Positions 1 through 9,815 of a stretch of DNA of 64,000 bases are shown piece after piece. This DNA is from Acholoe squamosa (lineage: Eukaryota > Annelida > Polychaeta > Phyllodocida > Polynoidae). How positions within the stretch are numbered: position 1 is the stretch's first letter; every line of letters begins with the position of its first letter. A program made the translations under genes and the position numbers. The DNA is taken from positions 6,874,501 through 6,938,500 of the forward strand of contig OX439043.1 in assembly GCA_949317995.1 (NCBI GenBank), written 5' to 3'. The notes beneath the pieces were generated by a model, which searched no databases, was not told the origin of the DNA, and was given only the letters and a program-made list of their open reading frames with translations.

Positions 1-97
1 TCAAAATAAAAGCTGTTTATTGTACTGTAAATAGCTTGGCGAGGTATTACAGTGTACACAGTAGAAGATGTGCATGGTGGTTAGATACATATATCAT

Positions 98-98
<1 letters not shown>

Positions 99-155
<57 letters not shown>
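99..155. repeat. (TA)n microsatellite
   Basis: About 27 uninterrupted TA units in the sulfatase intron downstream of exon 7. Confidence 0.95.
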
Positions 156-156
<1 letters not shown>

Positions 157-231
157 TATCATGTGCTATTTATATAATCCTGTATTACATTTTATGGATA
201 AAATGTAGTGTACATGAAAGCAACATCCTAC

Positions 232-385
232 CTTAGGGGCCAGTTTGAGGCCCAGTTGTTCTCAAAACCATTCACAGCACCCCCATTGTCTGTGGTGAAT
301 AAGATGACTGTGTTCTCAAGTAGTCCCTCTTTGGCTAACGTCTTGGTAATATTACCAACGGATTCATCCAGTACAGATACCATGC
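232..385 (-). CDS. Arylsulfatase exon 7 (last in window)
   Basis: 154 nt, acceptor TTTATTAG, donor GTAGGA. It completes the split Gly codon of [13 protein letters not shown] and encodes LFTTDNGG, whose Asp and Asn bind the metal, and NNWASNWPL. Leaves in phase 2; the next exon lies left of the window. Confidence 0.9.
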
Positions 386-3300
386 CTAATAAACAAAGAA
401 TGATATTAACACTTTGAAGAGACTGACTAGGATAACCTGAAATATGTAACAATGCAAAAGGGCAGAGAGGGAGAGGGTCATGTCATTTGAAGTTCGTATT
501 AGTTTAAAAAAAAGTGTTATTTATGGGGCTCAATATTAGGAATACCAACTACCCTAAACCGATCCCCTACCCCCCCCCCTTTTTGATAATTTAAATGCAT
601 ACTGCCATATTTGAAACAGTGACCATCTGAATTGATCTTTAAAATGGAGATGAAGGCCTCCCTCTGAGTTCTTTGTGCCCTGATGGATACTACTTGCGTC
701 TTCACTTTACAAACTGTGTGTCTAATGCTTGAAATCATTTGCAAAGAAAAAGAAAGAAAAAATTCAAAAGAAAGGCACTTCTCGAAACTTGAAAACTTTC
801 TGAAATGAATTATCTTAAGGCAAAGTGCTACAGGAACCTGGTGGCCTTTCGGTGAACTACAGGTCAAATCTTGATAAGAGGGATCTGACAGTTTTTAAGC
901 TACTTTTAATCAAACAGTAACTTCAAATTTATTCAAAAGATAACCCTAAACGGCCGGCCCCTTCTCTACCCCCCTCCAGATGTGACCCGTAGACCTAATG
1001 CTCAGGGTCCCACCCCTCTACATTCATGTGCATAAACAGCAAAAGGTATGGATAAAACAAATGATTTTGCATGACCATTTTAACTGCTATATGTTTTCAC
1101 ATATCTTAAGTCTTTGAAAAAATTCCTCCTCTACTTGAGCATTTATTGAGCGAACCCCACCAGAAGTCACTAAGTTTTAGATATCCGCATCTTCATATAA
1201 TATTGGCCACTCCTGAGAAAACTCTTACTTTCATATTTTGATTACAAATGATGTATAAAAAACTTGTATAGCAAGTTTCAATAAAATTAGGCATAAATCA
1301 TATTTTGAGCCACCTGCAGCACTTTGCCTTTCAGTTCAAAATTAATGTCAGAAAACTGATGAAGCTGTACGTGGCAGATCAAAATCTTGTCAGCAATTAA
1401 TCCTCTGTGGACTTTGAGTATGAAAACCACTGCATTGGAAATCCAAAGGGTTCTGTTAACCTATTACACCCTATCAAATCTATATAAAATCTGTATGAGT
1501 ACCTGCATACTGCCTTCTCCTCTCACCCTTTATGTGCATTAATTTGTCCAGGTACCTCTTTGGTACCTGGAGTGGGTTGTACTCATTAGCACTGTGTGGT
1601 GCCTGGTGGGAGAGGAACAGGAACAACGGCTGAAATAGTAAACATGAATTATTGTATGGTCTAGGAGCACTCCAAAAGGAGGCCAAACCAAACAGTAGTG
1701 GCACTGGATTCAATGGTAACCCTCGCTATATGTGACCCATCCTAACAAATTGGTGCTGAAGTCGCACATTTAGAGGTCTAGATAAGTAGGATATTGTATA
1801 AAATATCTTCTTTTTTTTTCAAAATTGATATTTTAGCATTTTTTCTAACATATGGGTAGATGTCTTTTAGAATCCTTGCTTGCTGAAGTGAATTTAAGCC
1901 CGAAATGCCTGAAAGACATATACAACATGTATAGGTTTTGTGGTTGTATGGAATTACATAGGAATTGTATAGGATTTATAGAGTATATCTCAGTTTAATC
2001 TATTGTTAATTGTTTCAATAGGTAAATGCAGTACTGAAGACATTGTTGGTTTAACTTGTAGTTTTATTCAGTAGAGGTGAACTGTAGTAAGGAGTGGTGT
2101 GCTGTTTGCCTTGCCTGATCTCAGAGTGAAGCAGGTGGAGGGCACTAGTAATATGCTTACTCACTGTGAGGGCTTTCTAGGTCAAGTTGACACACTTACA
2201 TACATACAGGGCTAGGCACTGCTTTGGGCCTAGGACCTTAGTTTACACAGGGCTCACCAGAGGGCATCATATTATAACATTGTAACATTAATCAATCTAA
2301 CTACATTTACTGCAAGAAGATCCACAGAGGGCAGCCTGGCTCGAATATGCAAGTGTTATATACCAAATGAGATCTCTTGATGTGCTGTAATTCAATATGA
2401 CAATACCGTACCATTTTGTAAGGATGGGTCACATATGTGGAAGTTTACACCCTCACCCCGTGAGATAACCCTTAGTCATTCCCACTACTCGTGAACCTTT
2501 GTCTATGTCTGTATCAAGTCAGAAACATGTACACTATATTTAATTGTTGGTGTAAAAGAAGATAAATGATTAGCTTTGGAAGGTTATCTGAGCTAGAGCC
2601 GTCATTTGTTGCCGATGTATTGTGTTCATGACAGAAATATATAAACAGTGAGCACTGAGTTTACATTTGATTTATCATGTTCGGTGATGAGTCGTTCCGC
2701 ATGTGCTGTGAAGAGTTCAGTCGAGTACTTTCCAATGACTGACTTGTCTATCTCAAGGTCATTATGAAAGTCAAATCCATTTGTCTTTGGATTTGGATAC
2801 TGTAAATAAGAACACCACTTTAACTGACTAGAAATGTGTTTTTATTTTGCATTGAAACACAATTTATATTGATAAACAAATATTTATGTTAAAAACCTCA
2901 AAGGTTTGCAATATTATCTTAAAGAGGAAGTTGGTCAACCTACCCAAGATGGCAATGACTAAATTCATTTGTTGATCCAAGGAAATTTGATCGATTTAAC
3001 TGACAAGTATTCAAACTGTAATAAATCACGATACATTTTGACCATGTCTGTTTTGGTATGAATCCTGCTTCTTTATCTTCAATCTAACAATTGGTTGTCA
3101 CAGTTTGGTAACTATTATGTTGTAAGGTAGTTGTCATTTTTAACAAGAGGGGGGGGGGGAATCGATGGGTTTTCGGGAGAGAAAAAAAGTCAGATTCCTC
3201 TTTGTGGAGGACAGAAAGATATTCACCCATTTTGAGCGGGAAAAAAAGCCAGCGTAGCACTTTTAAATAATAAAAGGAAATTTCAGAATCCTCTGAGGGG

Positions 3301-6300
3301 GAAGGAAAAATTTCAGACCCCTTTGTGGGAGGATGGAAAAATGTGTGCCATTCACATTGAACTTCACCAACTTCCCTGTTTTTTTTCCAAAAATGACCAC
3401 TCCCTAAAGAACTCACAGGGTCCCAACCACTATGGTTGTAGTAGTCACCAAAGCCCAGGTAGAAACCATAGTGAGAGTCAAAACCACGCAAAGTGGGGGT
3501 GTATTCCTTCATGTAAAAGCCAAGGTGCCACTGCAAAAAGAAATTATAGTTCAGTTTCAATTCTTTGGTAGTCTCCATTCATGACAAAAGAAGATGACTG
3601 GAACATTCAAAGTTTACGCTTTCTTTCTAATTGCATGCATCCCCTTTTATAATCAATCCGGTATAGGAGTAAAAACAGCATTTGAAAGAGTTCTGCTATG
3701 GACAAACTAAACCATAAACATTAAACATTTTTAACTTTTTGAATGCATGTGTATACACAATCTTATATTAAAAAAATAATAGAATTCTGGATAAGTGATC
3801 TAAAGAGAATCATCACCCTTTAATACAGGAGTACCAAAAGAGAACAAGGATGCCTGTTCCACATACCTTGCCCACGATGTGGTTGACATAACCCAGCTCT
3901 TTCAGGTGCTCTGGTAGTAGTTTCTCATCCAGTCCAAGTCCATAGGGACTTGCACCCGAAATGCCTTCACTTGGGCAGCCTGAAAAAGACTCCAGCCTAA
4001 AAAAGGTACCAGCAATAATGAATGGCTATATTAGCACTAGGGCTATACAGCTTGTGTGCTGGTATAGCCCTGTAATAATGTGTTTATACCACAGTTTACA
4101 CCCCAAGGATGCATCAGAATGTCCCAGACACAAAGCTGGGCATGGCCGAGTGGTTAGAGTGTAGGACTCCAGATCAGACCCTCCCTGCAGCTTTGAGCTT
4201 TTTTTGTACCTACCATGATTACATGCACAGCTAAGATCCCACTGTCAAAGCTATATGTGTATGAATGGGAGATTCTGTCAAAAAATTATAAGAAATGTAC
4301 TAGCTGTCAAGACTTGACTGCATTGGTGCCAACTTAGTGCCTCAATGCCATAATAAACGAACCCAGGTTATCCGATTTAGGTACTGGAAAAAACCCAGAA
4401 TCGTGGTATAATCCTTTGTATATAAGGCAAAGCTTATACACAGGAGTATAAAGCCACTCTATTCAAGCCACTCTATTCAAGCCACTCATTCAATCCACTC
4501 TATTCAAGCCACTCTATTCAAGCCTTAGTTGCATCCTACCGATACTGTATTGGCTTAATCAGGTGACACAGTCACAAATATGTGGCAGTCTTGAAAAAAT
4601 GTTATAAGGTTCTCATATGGTATATCAATGACAGCATCATATTTTACTTCCTGCAATACTTGACAGCAACAAAGCATAGATTTCAAAACTGATAGATCGT
4701 TTGCATATTTTCTGATTCCAAAATATTGAAAAGCAATTGAACCTTTTTTCACTTTTTACACAGTGTGAAGGCCAACACAAAACTGTATCCAACGTAGCAA
4801 ATTGGTAGATATGAAACCTTTAAACAACTTAAAATATTATGTCCTGGTTACGTTCTGTGAAAGTTTAGATAAACTTTATATGTTTTAACATGATGCACAA
4901 ATTCATATGTATACCTCTCTTAAGATTTGTTTCATAAGAGGACTTAGAATCTCCTTGTTGAGACATAAATGGTAGCAAAAGAGGTTATACTTGCCAAACA
5001 ACTACCTCCTATCACCATTAGCACCTACCATATTCTCACACGTATAAGGCATGTGCACGTCTTATACATGAAGTCTGGGTGTGCCTTATAGGCAGGGTAC
5101 TTTTATTATAGAACGGAACTAAGTCTTCAAAATTCAGGCCTAGGTGAGCCTTATATGTTTCTCTTCAACTCAGGGTGCGCCTTATACGCGGGAGATTACT
5201 GTAGGTTGGCTTTGTGGCCACATAGATTTGAATCCTGCCTTGATATCCAAAGCTAATCACAGTGTGGGTTCAAATCCTGGTGTCAGGAAAAAAATATTAG
5301 AAAGGCTCATCCACACTGCTATCTCTAATCATTTAGAATTAAATTCAATTTTGTCAAAAAATCAAGGAGGTTACCAAAAAAAGAAATCTACCTTAGACTC
5401 AATCTCAAAATTTGTAGACGATGTCTTAGAAAATAGAAACAGAGGTCATATTACATTAGCAGCTTTTATTGATATCAAAAAAGCGTTTGATTCAGTTAAT
5501 TACACAATACTTCTAGATAAATTGGAACAATATGGCATAAGAAATAGAAATTTAACTCTGATTGAAAACTACTTGTCTCGTCATCAACAATGCTCCATTG
5601 CTAACCATAATAAGTCTACCAACCTACCTTTGGTGTGTGGAGTACCACAAGGCTCCATATTGGGCCCTCTTTTTTTTCCTACTTTACATTAATGACTGTA
5701 TCTCAGCTGAAGATAATCATAACACAATGCTATATGCAGATGACTCTGTTTTATATGCCTCGGGAAAATCAATTGACACAATATCAGCTACTCTAACCAC
5801 TGCTTTAAATAGTTTCTTTCTTTGGTCATCAAAAAATAAACTTACGATCAATGAAACCAAGACAAAAATCATGATATTTGCATCAAAAAAGAAATTGAAG
5901 AATATACAAAAACCAAAAATTAACCTAAATGGTAACATCCTAAAATATGTTATTTCTTATAAATACCTGGGTGTCATCCTAGACCAAGAACTGAATTTCA
6001 ATATGTATGTCAGGAATATAATCAACAGACTGCGTCACAAGTCTATATTATTGTATAAAACTAGGAAATACATGTCTGAGAATATAAGATTGAAAGTTTA
6101 TAAAAGTTACATGTTACCTATTATAGACTATTGTGACATATTATATATTGGAGCCAGTAAATCTAATTTAGAGGAATTGCAACGCTTACAAAATAAATGC
6201 ATCAAAACATGCTTATCCCTTCATATTCTCACTCCTACAACTCAAATTCACAAGAATGCCTCTCTCCCTACTCTGGAAATGAGGAGATTGTTCCATTTAA

Positions 6301-8660
6301 AAACATTTGCACATAAAAGATCAAAATGTGATAAGTTCCTTAAACCTGTAGTCAGACCCACTAGACGAAATCAAGCCCCCTTATTATTTTATCCTATTCT
6401 TAAATGTACAGCGTTTGCAAATTCTCCTATGGTTTTAAGTGCTCAGACTTGGAATGTACTAAGTGCAGATGAAAGAAATATAGAAGATTATGGTAAATTT
6501 AAAAACTCAGCCAAATCCTCGATGTTAGCCACTATACCAACTATACCAACATAACATAATCCTATTGAGAGACAGCACATTTTTCTCTTTTTTTCTTTTT
6601 TTCTTTGTTTAAGGGGTGTCAAACTTGTTAAATGCACATTAATTGTTGTCCGCCATTTTCTTAGCGTTAACTATTATCTGTTCATAAATTGCTTCATCGT
6701 TGTTTCTCTTATACATATTGATAGCATTCCTCCAACAGTTCTACTGATAATGCTATCAATAACTTTATTGACCAGTATTAATATATATCTATAACAACTT
6801 TATTAATGAACATTGTACGAAATATCTTGTTTAGTCAAATAAAGTTTAAACTGTTCAAAAAAAAAAAAAAAGAGATTATGTTCATTTGTGTTCATGCATG
6901 TGCCTAGCTGTGTTTACTGGGTTGGAGTTTGTGCAAATTGCCAACCAAATACAGAAAAGAAACCTACCAGTATGGATGGGGTATCGACCAGTGAGGAAGG
7001 CTGCCCGGCTGGGTGTGCAGGTTTGTTGTGTGTAGTAGTTGTTCAGGATGATTCCATCGTAGGCTAATGCATCTATGTTTGGTGTTGGAATCTGCCTTGA
7101 ACCATGGAAACTGACATCATTCCATCCCTGTAAGAAGAAGACAGGAGTATAACTAATGTTGTCCTGCCTTTAACATGAGACATCAACAATTTGAACTCTT
7201 TATTAGTTAACATGATGCACAAAATAGTTTGAGTTCATAAATATTTTATTTTGCAAAGAAATCACAATACATTTAGGGTGCTTTTCACAAGATGCCAAGA
7301 TATTCAACTTGTTACAATTCGCGACAATGAGAGTGATTATAAATCATTATACCATGGTTATCACATTTCAGAATGATTTTGGGTGCCGAAACTGGATAAT
7401 CTGAGTGCTTTTACCACAGCACTGCATTGACGCTTGAATATTGACAGTGTTCTTTTTATATACTATTCTTTTATGTGACAGCAGCTCAGGTATACCTTTG
7501 ACAATGGTTCATACCGAAAAAGCTCAGCATGGGTGGGAATAGAGCCAGCAATCTTCTGATCCAAAGTGGTACATGCTATTCATATGGCCATGGGGCCAGG
7601 TGCTGGTGTTGGTTTAAACGAGTCTTATGTCTAGGAACCTATGGATATCATAGATACATTTGTATGTCAGTGAATGCAGAATGCATTCTGATGCATTTTG
7701 ATGCATTCTAAATATGCAGACCATGGTATAAATGCAATGTAGGATGACTCGTTGACTTCAGGGCCTAGATAAAAGCGCTCGGCTTTGCCGGGTGCTTTTA
7801 TCTGGCCACAAATCTTGCCTTCGTTCCTGAGTGCCTTACAAATGGGTCATTACATTGCCATTGTTGCGAGAGTGATTGTACATTTGTATTTATAGCTTTT
7901 TGTTCCAAGATAGGCACCCAATGGCAGACTTTTTTCCTGTTTTTTCACAAGCAAGTTCAGCCCTCCTCTGCCGATCTTTTGGCTTCTAGTAGAAGCCGGC
8001 CAGGAAGCATGGTGCTGTTTCTCAGGGTCAATTAGGTGTAGGTTGAGACACCTATCTGAACCGAAAGCAACTACAATGTATACAACTGACAACTCTAGAG
8101 ATCTGCACTAGTATATATTCGAAGTGATGCTGGCCCCTACAGATGCTTTAATAGAGGCTGCTGTTTAACTAGTGTTACTATAACTTCAACGTATATAAAG
8201 AAGTGATCATTTCTTTAACAACAGTGGGTGGGGGTCGGTGGGTTTTGTGTGAAAAAAAAAAGTAGCGGGCGAAAATCATGCCTTGCAACTTATAGTAATG
8301 TGCAGGCTTTTTCACTGAAAACAGGCAGAGTTATTCTGACCCCCCCCCTCCTGTTGAAAAGATTTTGAAACCCCCCCCCCCTCCGTCAATGGGTTAAGAA
8401 AAGTCTAACCCCCCAAACCCACCCGCCGCCCCCACCCTATTATGATGGCTCCCTAAAACCAGGTCACTAGGTCATCTTCCAAAAGGGATATTATAAATGT
8501 AACTTACCAGGTCATCGGCCATTATGATGACAATGTTTGGGGACTGTTTTGTGACGGGTGTCACTGACATTGTCCACACAATGAGGAATCCGATGAGTGA
8601 ACAACTCCCCACCACGTAAAATGACAACATGATGGACGATGTCCGTGACATCCCCATCAT
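232..8660 (-). CDS. Arylsulfatase B-like gene, 5' seven exons (partial)
   Basis: A host gene for a sulfatase of the arylsulfatase B/I/J group, which removes sulfate esters (ARSB itself acts on N-acetylgalactosamine 4-sulfate in the lysosome). Seven exons on the minus strand (8660-8508, 7127-6968, 3979-3867, 3530-3417, 2799-2665, 1629-1503, 385-232) join with consistent phases and GT/AG sites into 318 residues. Seen in order: a hydrophobic N-terminus (about residues 9-30), the metal-binding MADDL, the signature [12 protein letters not shown] whose Cys88 is the formylglycine precursor, GK-WHLGF (Lys142, His144), His237 in QAPHSAN, and TDNGG (Asp300, Asn301). Active-site residues expected in this part are all present. 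The C-terminal 200 or so residues lie beyond the left edge. Introns are loaded with repeats, but no exon is interrupted. Family assignment is firm; the exact substrate is inference. Confidence 0.9.
386..1502. other. Sulfatase intron 6, no gene seen
   Basis: Intron sequence. Only low-complexity stretches, such as a C-rich tract near 570 and an A-rich tract near 750, stand out. Short open frames here have no recognisable motif. Confidence 0.7.
1503..1629 (-). CDS. Arylsulfatase exon 6
   Basis: 127 nt, acceptor TATTTCAG, donor GTACTC, phase 0 in and 1 out. Encodes [20 protein letters not shown] and then [10 protein letters not shown]; the His in APHSAN is an active-site position in this family. 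A second copy lies on the plus strand at 53100-53226. Confidence 0.9.
1731..2433. mobile_element. TA-flanked MITE with inverted TGTGACCCATCC termini
   Basis: The two ends are inverted copies of TGTGACCCATCCT followed by ACAAA and TGG (about 23 bp, two mismatches). Each end is flanked by TA (1729-1730, 2434-2435), the target used by Tc1/mariner and similar DNA transposons. It is 703 bp long with no coding frame, so it is non-autonomous. It sits between sulfatase exons 5 and 6, and one end also survives in the second sulfatase copy at 52250-52412, so it predates that duplication. Confidence 0.75.
2665..2799 (-). CDS. Arylsulfatase exon 5
   Basis: 135 nt, acceptor TTTACAG, donor GTAAAC, phase 0. 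Encodes [30 protein letters not shown] and EHDKSN. Recognised by similarity to the arylsulfatase region just before the PLFLYL strand, and by the near-identical exon on the plus strand at 22929-23063. Confidence 0.88.
3417..3530 (-). CDS. Arylsulfatase exon 4
   Basis: 114 nt, acceptor TTTTTGCAG, donor GTGAGT, phase 0 on both sides. Encodes WHLGF with the catalytic-site histidine, then [20 protein letters not shown], typical of the arylsulfatase B group. Confidence 0.9.
3867..3979 (-). CDS. Arylsulfatase exon 3
   Basis: 113 nt, acceptor TTTTTCAG, donor GTATGT. Completes the split Gly codon and encodes [20 protein letters not shown] and ends in VGK, the conserved lysine that precedes WHLG of exon 4. 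Leaves in phase 0. Confidence 0.9.
4134..4205 (+). repeat. tRNA-like fragment (SINE head?)
   Basis: TGGCCGAGTGGTTAGAG matches the A box of class II tRNAs (Leu/Ser). The expected B box is decayed, and CCA and a clean cloverleaf are absent. Probably a relic of a tRNA-derived SINE in the intron. Confidence 0.4.
4453..4524. repeat. 14-bp tandem repeat, 5 copies
   Basis: Unit GCCACTCTATTCAA repeated five times, one copy lacking a base. Intronic minisatellite. Confidence 0.9.
5036..5280. repeat. GCCTTATA-rich repeat and tRNA B-box
   Basis: GTATAAGGC near 5042 faces three forward copies of the kind GTGNGCCTTATA (near 5080, 5145 and 5175), the last ending GCGGGAGATTACTGTA. This looks like a decayed palindromic MITE. 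Right beside it, GGGTTCAAATCCTGGTGTCAGG near 5265 fits a tRNA B box and T arm, probably a SINE piece. Neither element can be delimited. Confidence 0.4.
5281..6872 (+). mobile_element. 5'-truncated LINE (non-LTR retrotransposon)
   Basis: Reverse transcriptase of the CR1/Jockey type followed by a C-terminal region and an A tail (6859-6872). Seen: [32 protein letters not shown] and YKYLGVILD, in the order of RT blocks 3 to 7. The upstream RT blocks and endonuclease are missing, as expected from incomplete reverse transcription. It lies in the sulfatase intron between exons 2 and 3, opposite to the gene. Confidence 0.85.
5290..6554 (+). pseudogene. LINE reverse transcriptase, frameshifted
   Basis: Two overlapping frames (to 5692, and 5562-6554) together cover the RT from its finger region to the stop at 6554. 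The switch falls at the T8 run near 5670, just after VPQGSILGP, so the break is a homopolymer slip. The catalytic YADD is intact in the second frame. No endonuclease or first ORF remains. Confidence 0.85.
6968..7127 (-). CDS. Arylsulfatase exon 2 (catalytic Cys)
   Basis: 160 nt, acceptor TTACAG, donor GTAGGT, entering in phase 0 and leaving in phase 1. It encodes NIDALAYDG and the sulfatase signature [18 protein letters not shown]. The Cys is the residue converted to formylglycine by the formylglycine-generating enzyme. Confidence 0.92.
7765..7803. repeat. Short hairpin in intron 1
   Basis: GATAAAAGCGCTCGGC pairs with GCCGGGTGCTTTTATC across a TTT loop with two mismatches. It may be a MITE remnant; the rest of intron 1 (7128-8507) shows only poly-pyrimidine tracts near 8340-8430 and no gene. 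Confidence 0.5.
8508..8660 (-). CDS. Arylsulfatase exon 1
   Basis: 51 codons, starting at the first of three nearby Met codons. Hydrophobic segment [20 protein letters not shown] is a signal peptide or anchor, followed by the sulfatase start [11 protein letters not shown] with the two metal-binding aspartates. The donor GTAAGT follows at 8507; phase 0. Confidence 0.85.
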
Positions 8661-9170
8661 GTCTGCACATGGAAAACCTGAAATATGGTGAATTACCTGT
8701 TTTAGTATTATACTTGATTCCTAGGAACATTGATATGGGAGTACATTATGCCATTGATACGAGTACATGACGTACATTGGTTGGCATGATCCATGAGAGA
8801 ATACAACCCTATCTTGGTTACCTCAAGTGTGTTATTTTAAGTAAACCTTGGTATAGTATACAAGTGCTAATGTGGTACAAAAACTGTCCTAGTTATCTAC
8901 CTTGCATTCATGTATATTATTTTTTGATTTGTACAATTTCTCAAATACTTAGTACAATTTGCGCATGTATGCGCGCATTAATCATCAATTTTGTGAGAAT
9001 ACCATAGATTTTCATATTATACATCAACAAGTGGCTGTGTATATTTTTTTCTAAATCAATTTTCAATACTTAGATAATTTCATTGACAGTGGAGGTGTGT
9101 GTCATGTGTGAGATGTGTCATCTCAGTATCTCCTGGTGGTGGACTGGGGGCAGTCTAGGCTGTGGGCAGT
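8661..9170. other. Upstream flank of the sulfatase gene
   Basis: About 500 bp between the sulfatase start codon and the end of the Gypsy-A coding region. The gene's promoter should lie here, but I see no clear TATA or CpG-rich segment. The Gypsy-A 3' LTR is also expected here and cannot be recognised. Confidence 0.4.
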
Positions 9171-9800
9171 CTAGGCTGTTTCCACAGTCACCGGGGAGGG
9201 TTGGTGGTTTAGAAAATTAGCAACTGTCTGCATGTTTGACCTTGTGGTCTCCTCCTGGTGTTCATCAATAATTATATCTGTTGTATATTCCAGTGCTGTC
9301 ATGGTCACCGGGCTGGTGCCACAATCATTCTGGAGAAGCATGGAGTAGTACAGTCCTTTGTTTTTAAGGGCTGGTATGGTGCTGAACCTAGTGCGCCAAG
9401 GTAGGTGTATCACCTGAGGGAGGTGATAAGCAAATTCTCCTCTCTGTGTTGTTATAACTGCTGGTCCATTCCAGGTAAATATAGCCTTAGGTAGTGGGAA
9501 GGTTTTAACCACTATATCCTTATAGGTCGGGGCAGCTGCTGATTTAATCTCATCAAATTCATGTGGTATTGGCCTCAAGGGTAGCGCGAAGTTTGAGTCT
9601 CCACAATATATTTTAAAATATATTGTGGGATTTGTGCACTTGGCCACATTTTTCTTGCCACAGTGTGTCTGTGCAAATTTCTTAAGGTACTTCATTATTC
9701 TGTAGGCTGAGTAGATGGTCAGGGTGAATAATATAGCAATTATCAGGGTGTGGGTTTCCTGGATTGTGAGGAAAGGGGTGTGGGTTTCCTCTGTAGGGTT
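9171..9800 (-). pseudogene. Post-envelope frame with N-terminal membrane segment
   Basis: An open frame directly downstream of the envelope-like stop codon and in the same reading frame, with no Met until 9695. It begins with a hydrophobic stretch (LIIAILFTLTIYSAY, about 9705-9750) and continues for about 190 residues rich in Thr and Pro, with no motif I recognise. It could be a fourth gene of the element, or an extension of the envelope protein severed by one stop codon at about 9816. I do not assign a function. Confidence 0.45.
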
Positions 9801-9815
9801 ATTTTGGTAGGATTC

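Noticed and set aside
36-236. Frame of alternating Tyr and Ile
   Set aside because: Product of the TA microsatellite.
4453-4524. CRISPR-like array
   Set aside because: 14-bp units without spacers, in a eukaryotic intron; plain minisatellite.
8700-9170. Gypsy-A 3' LTR
   Set aside because: No segment matches the region right of 19616, so an LTR cannot be supported.
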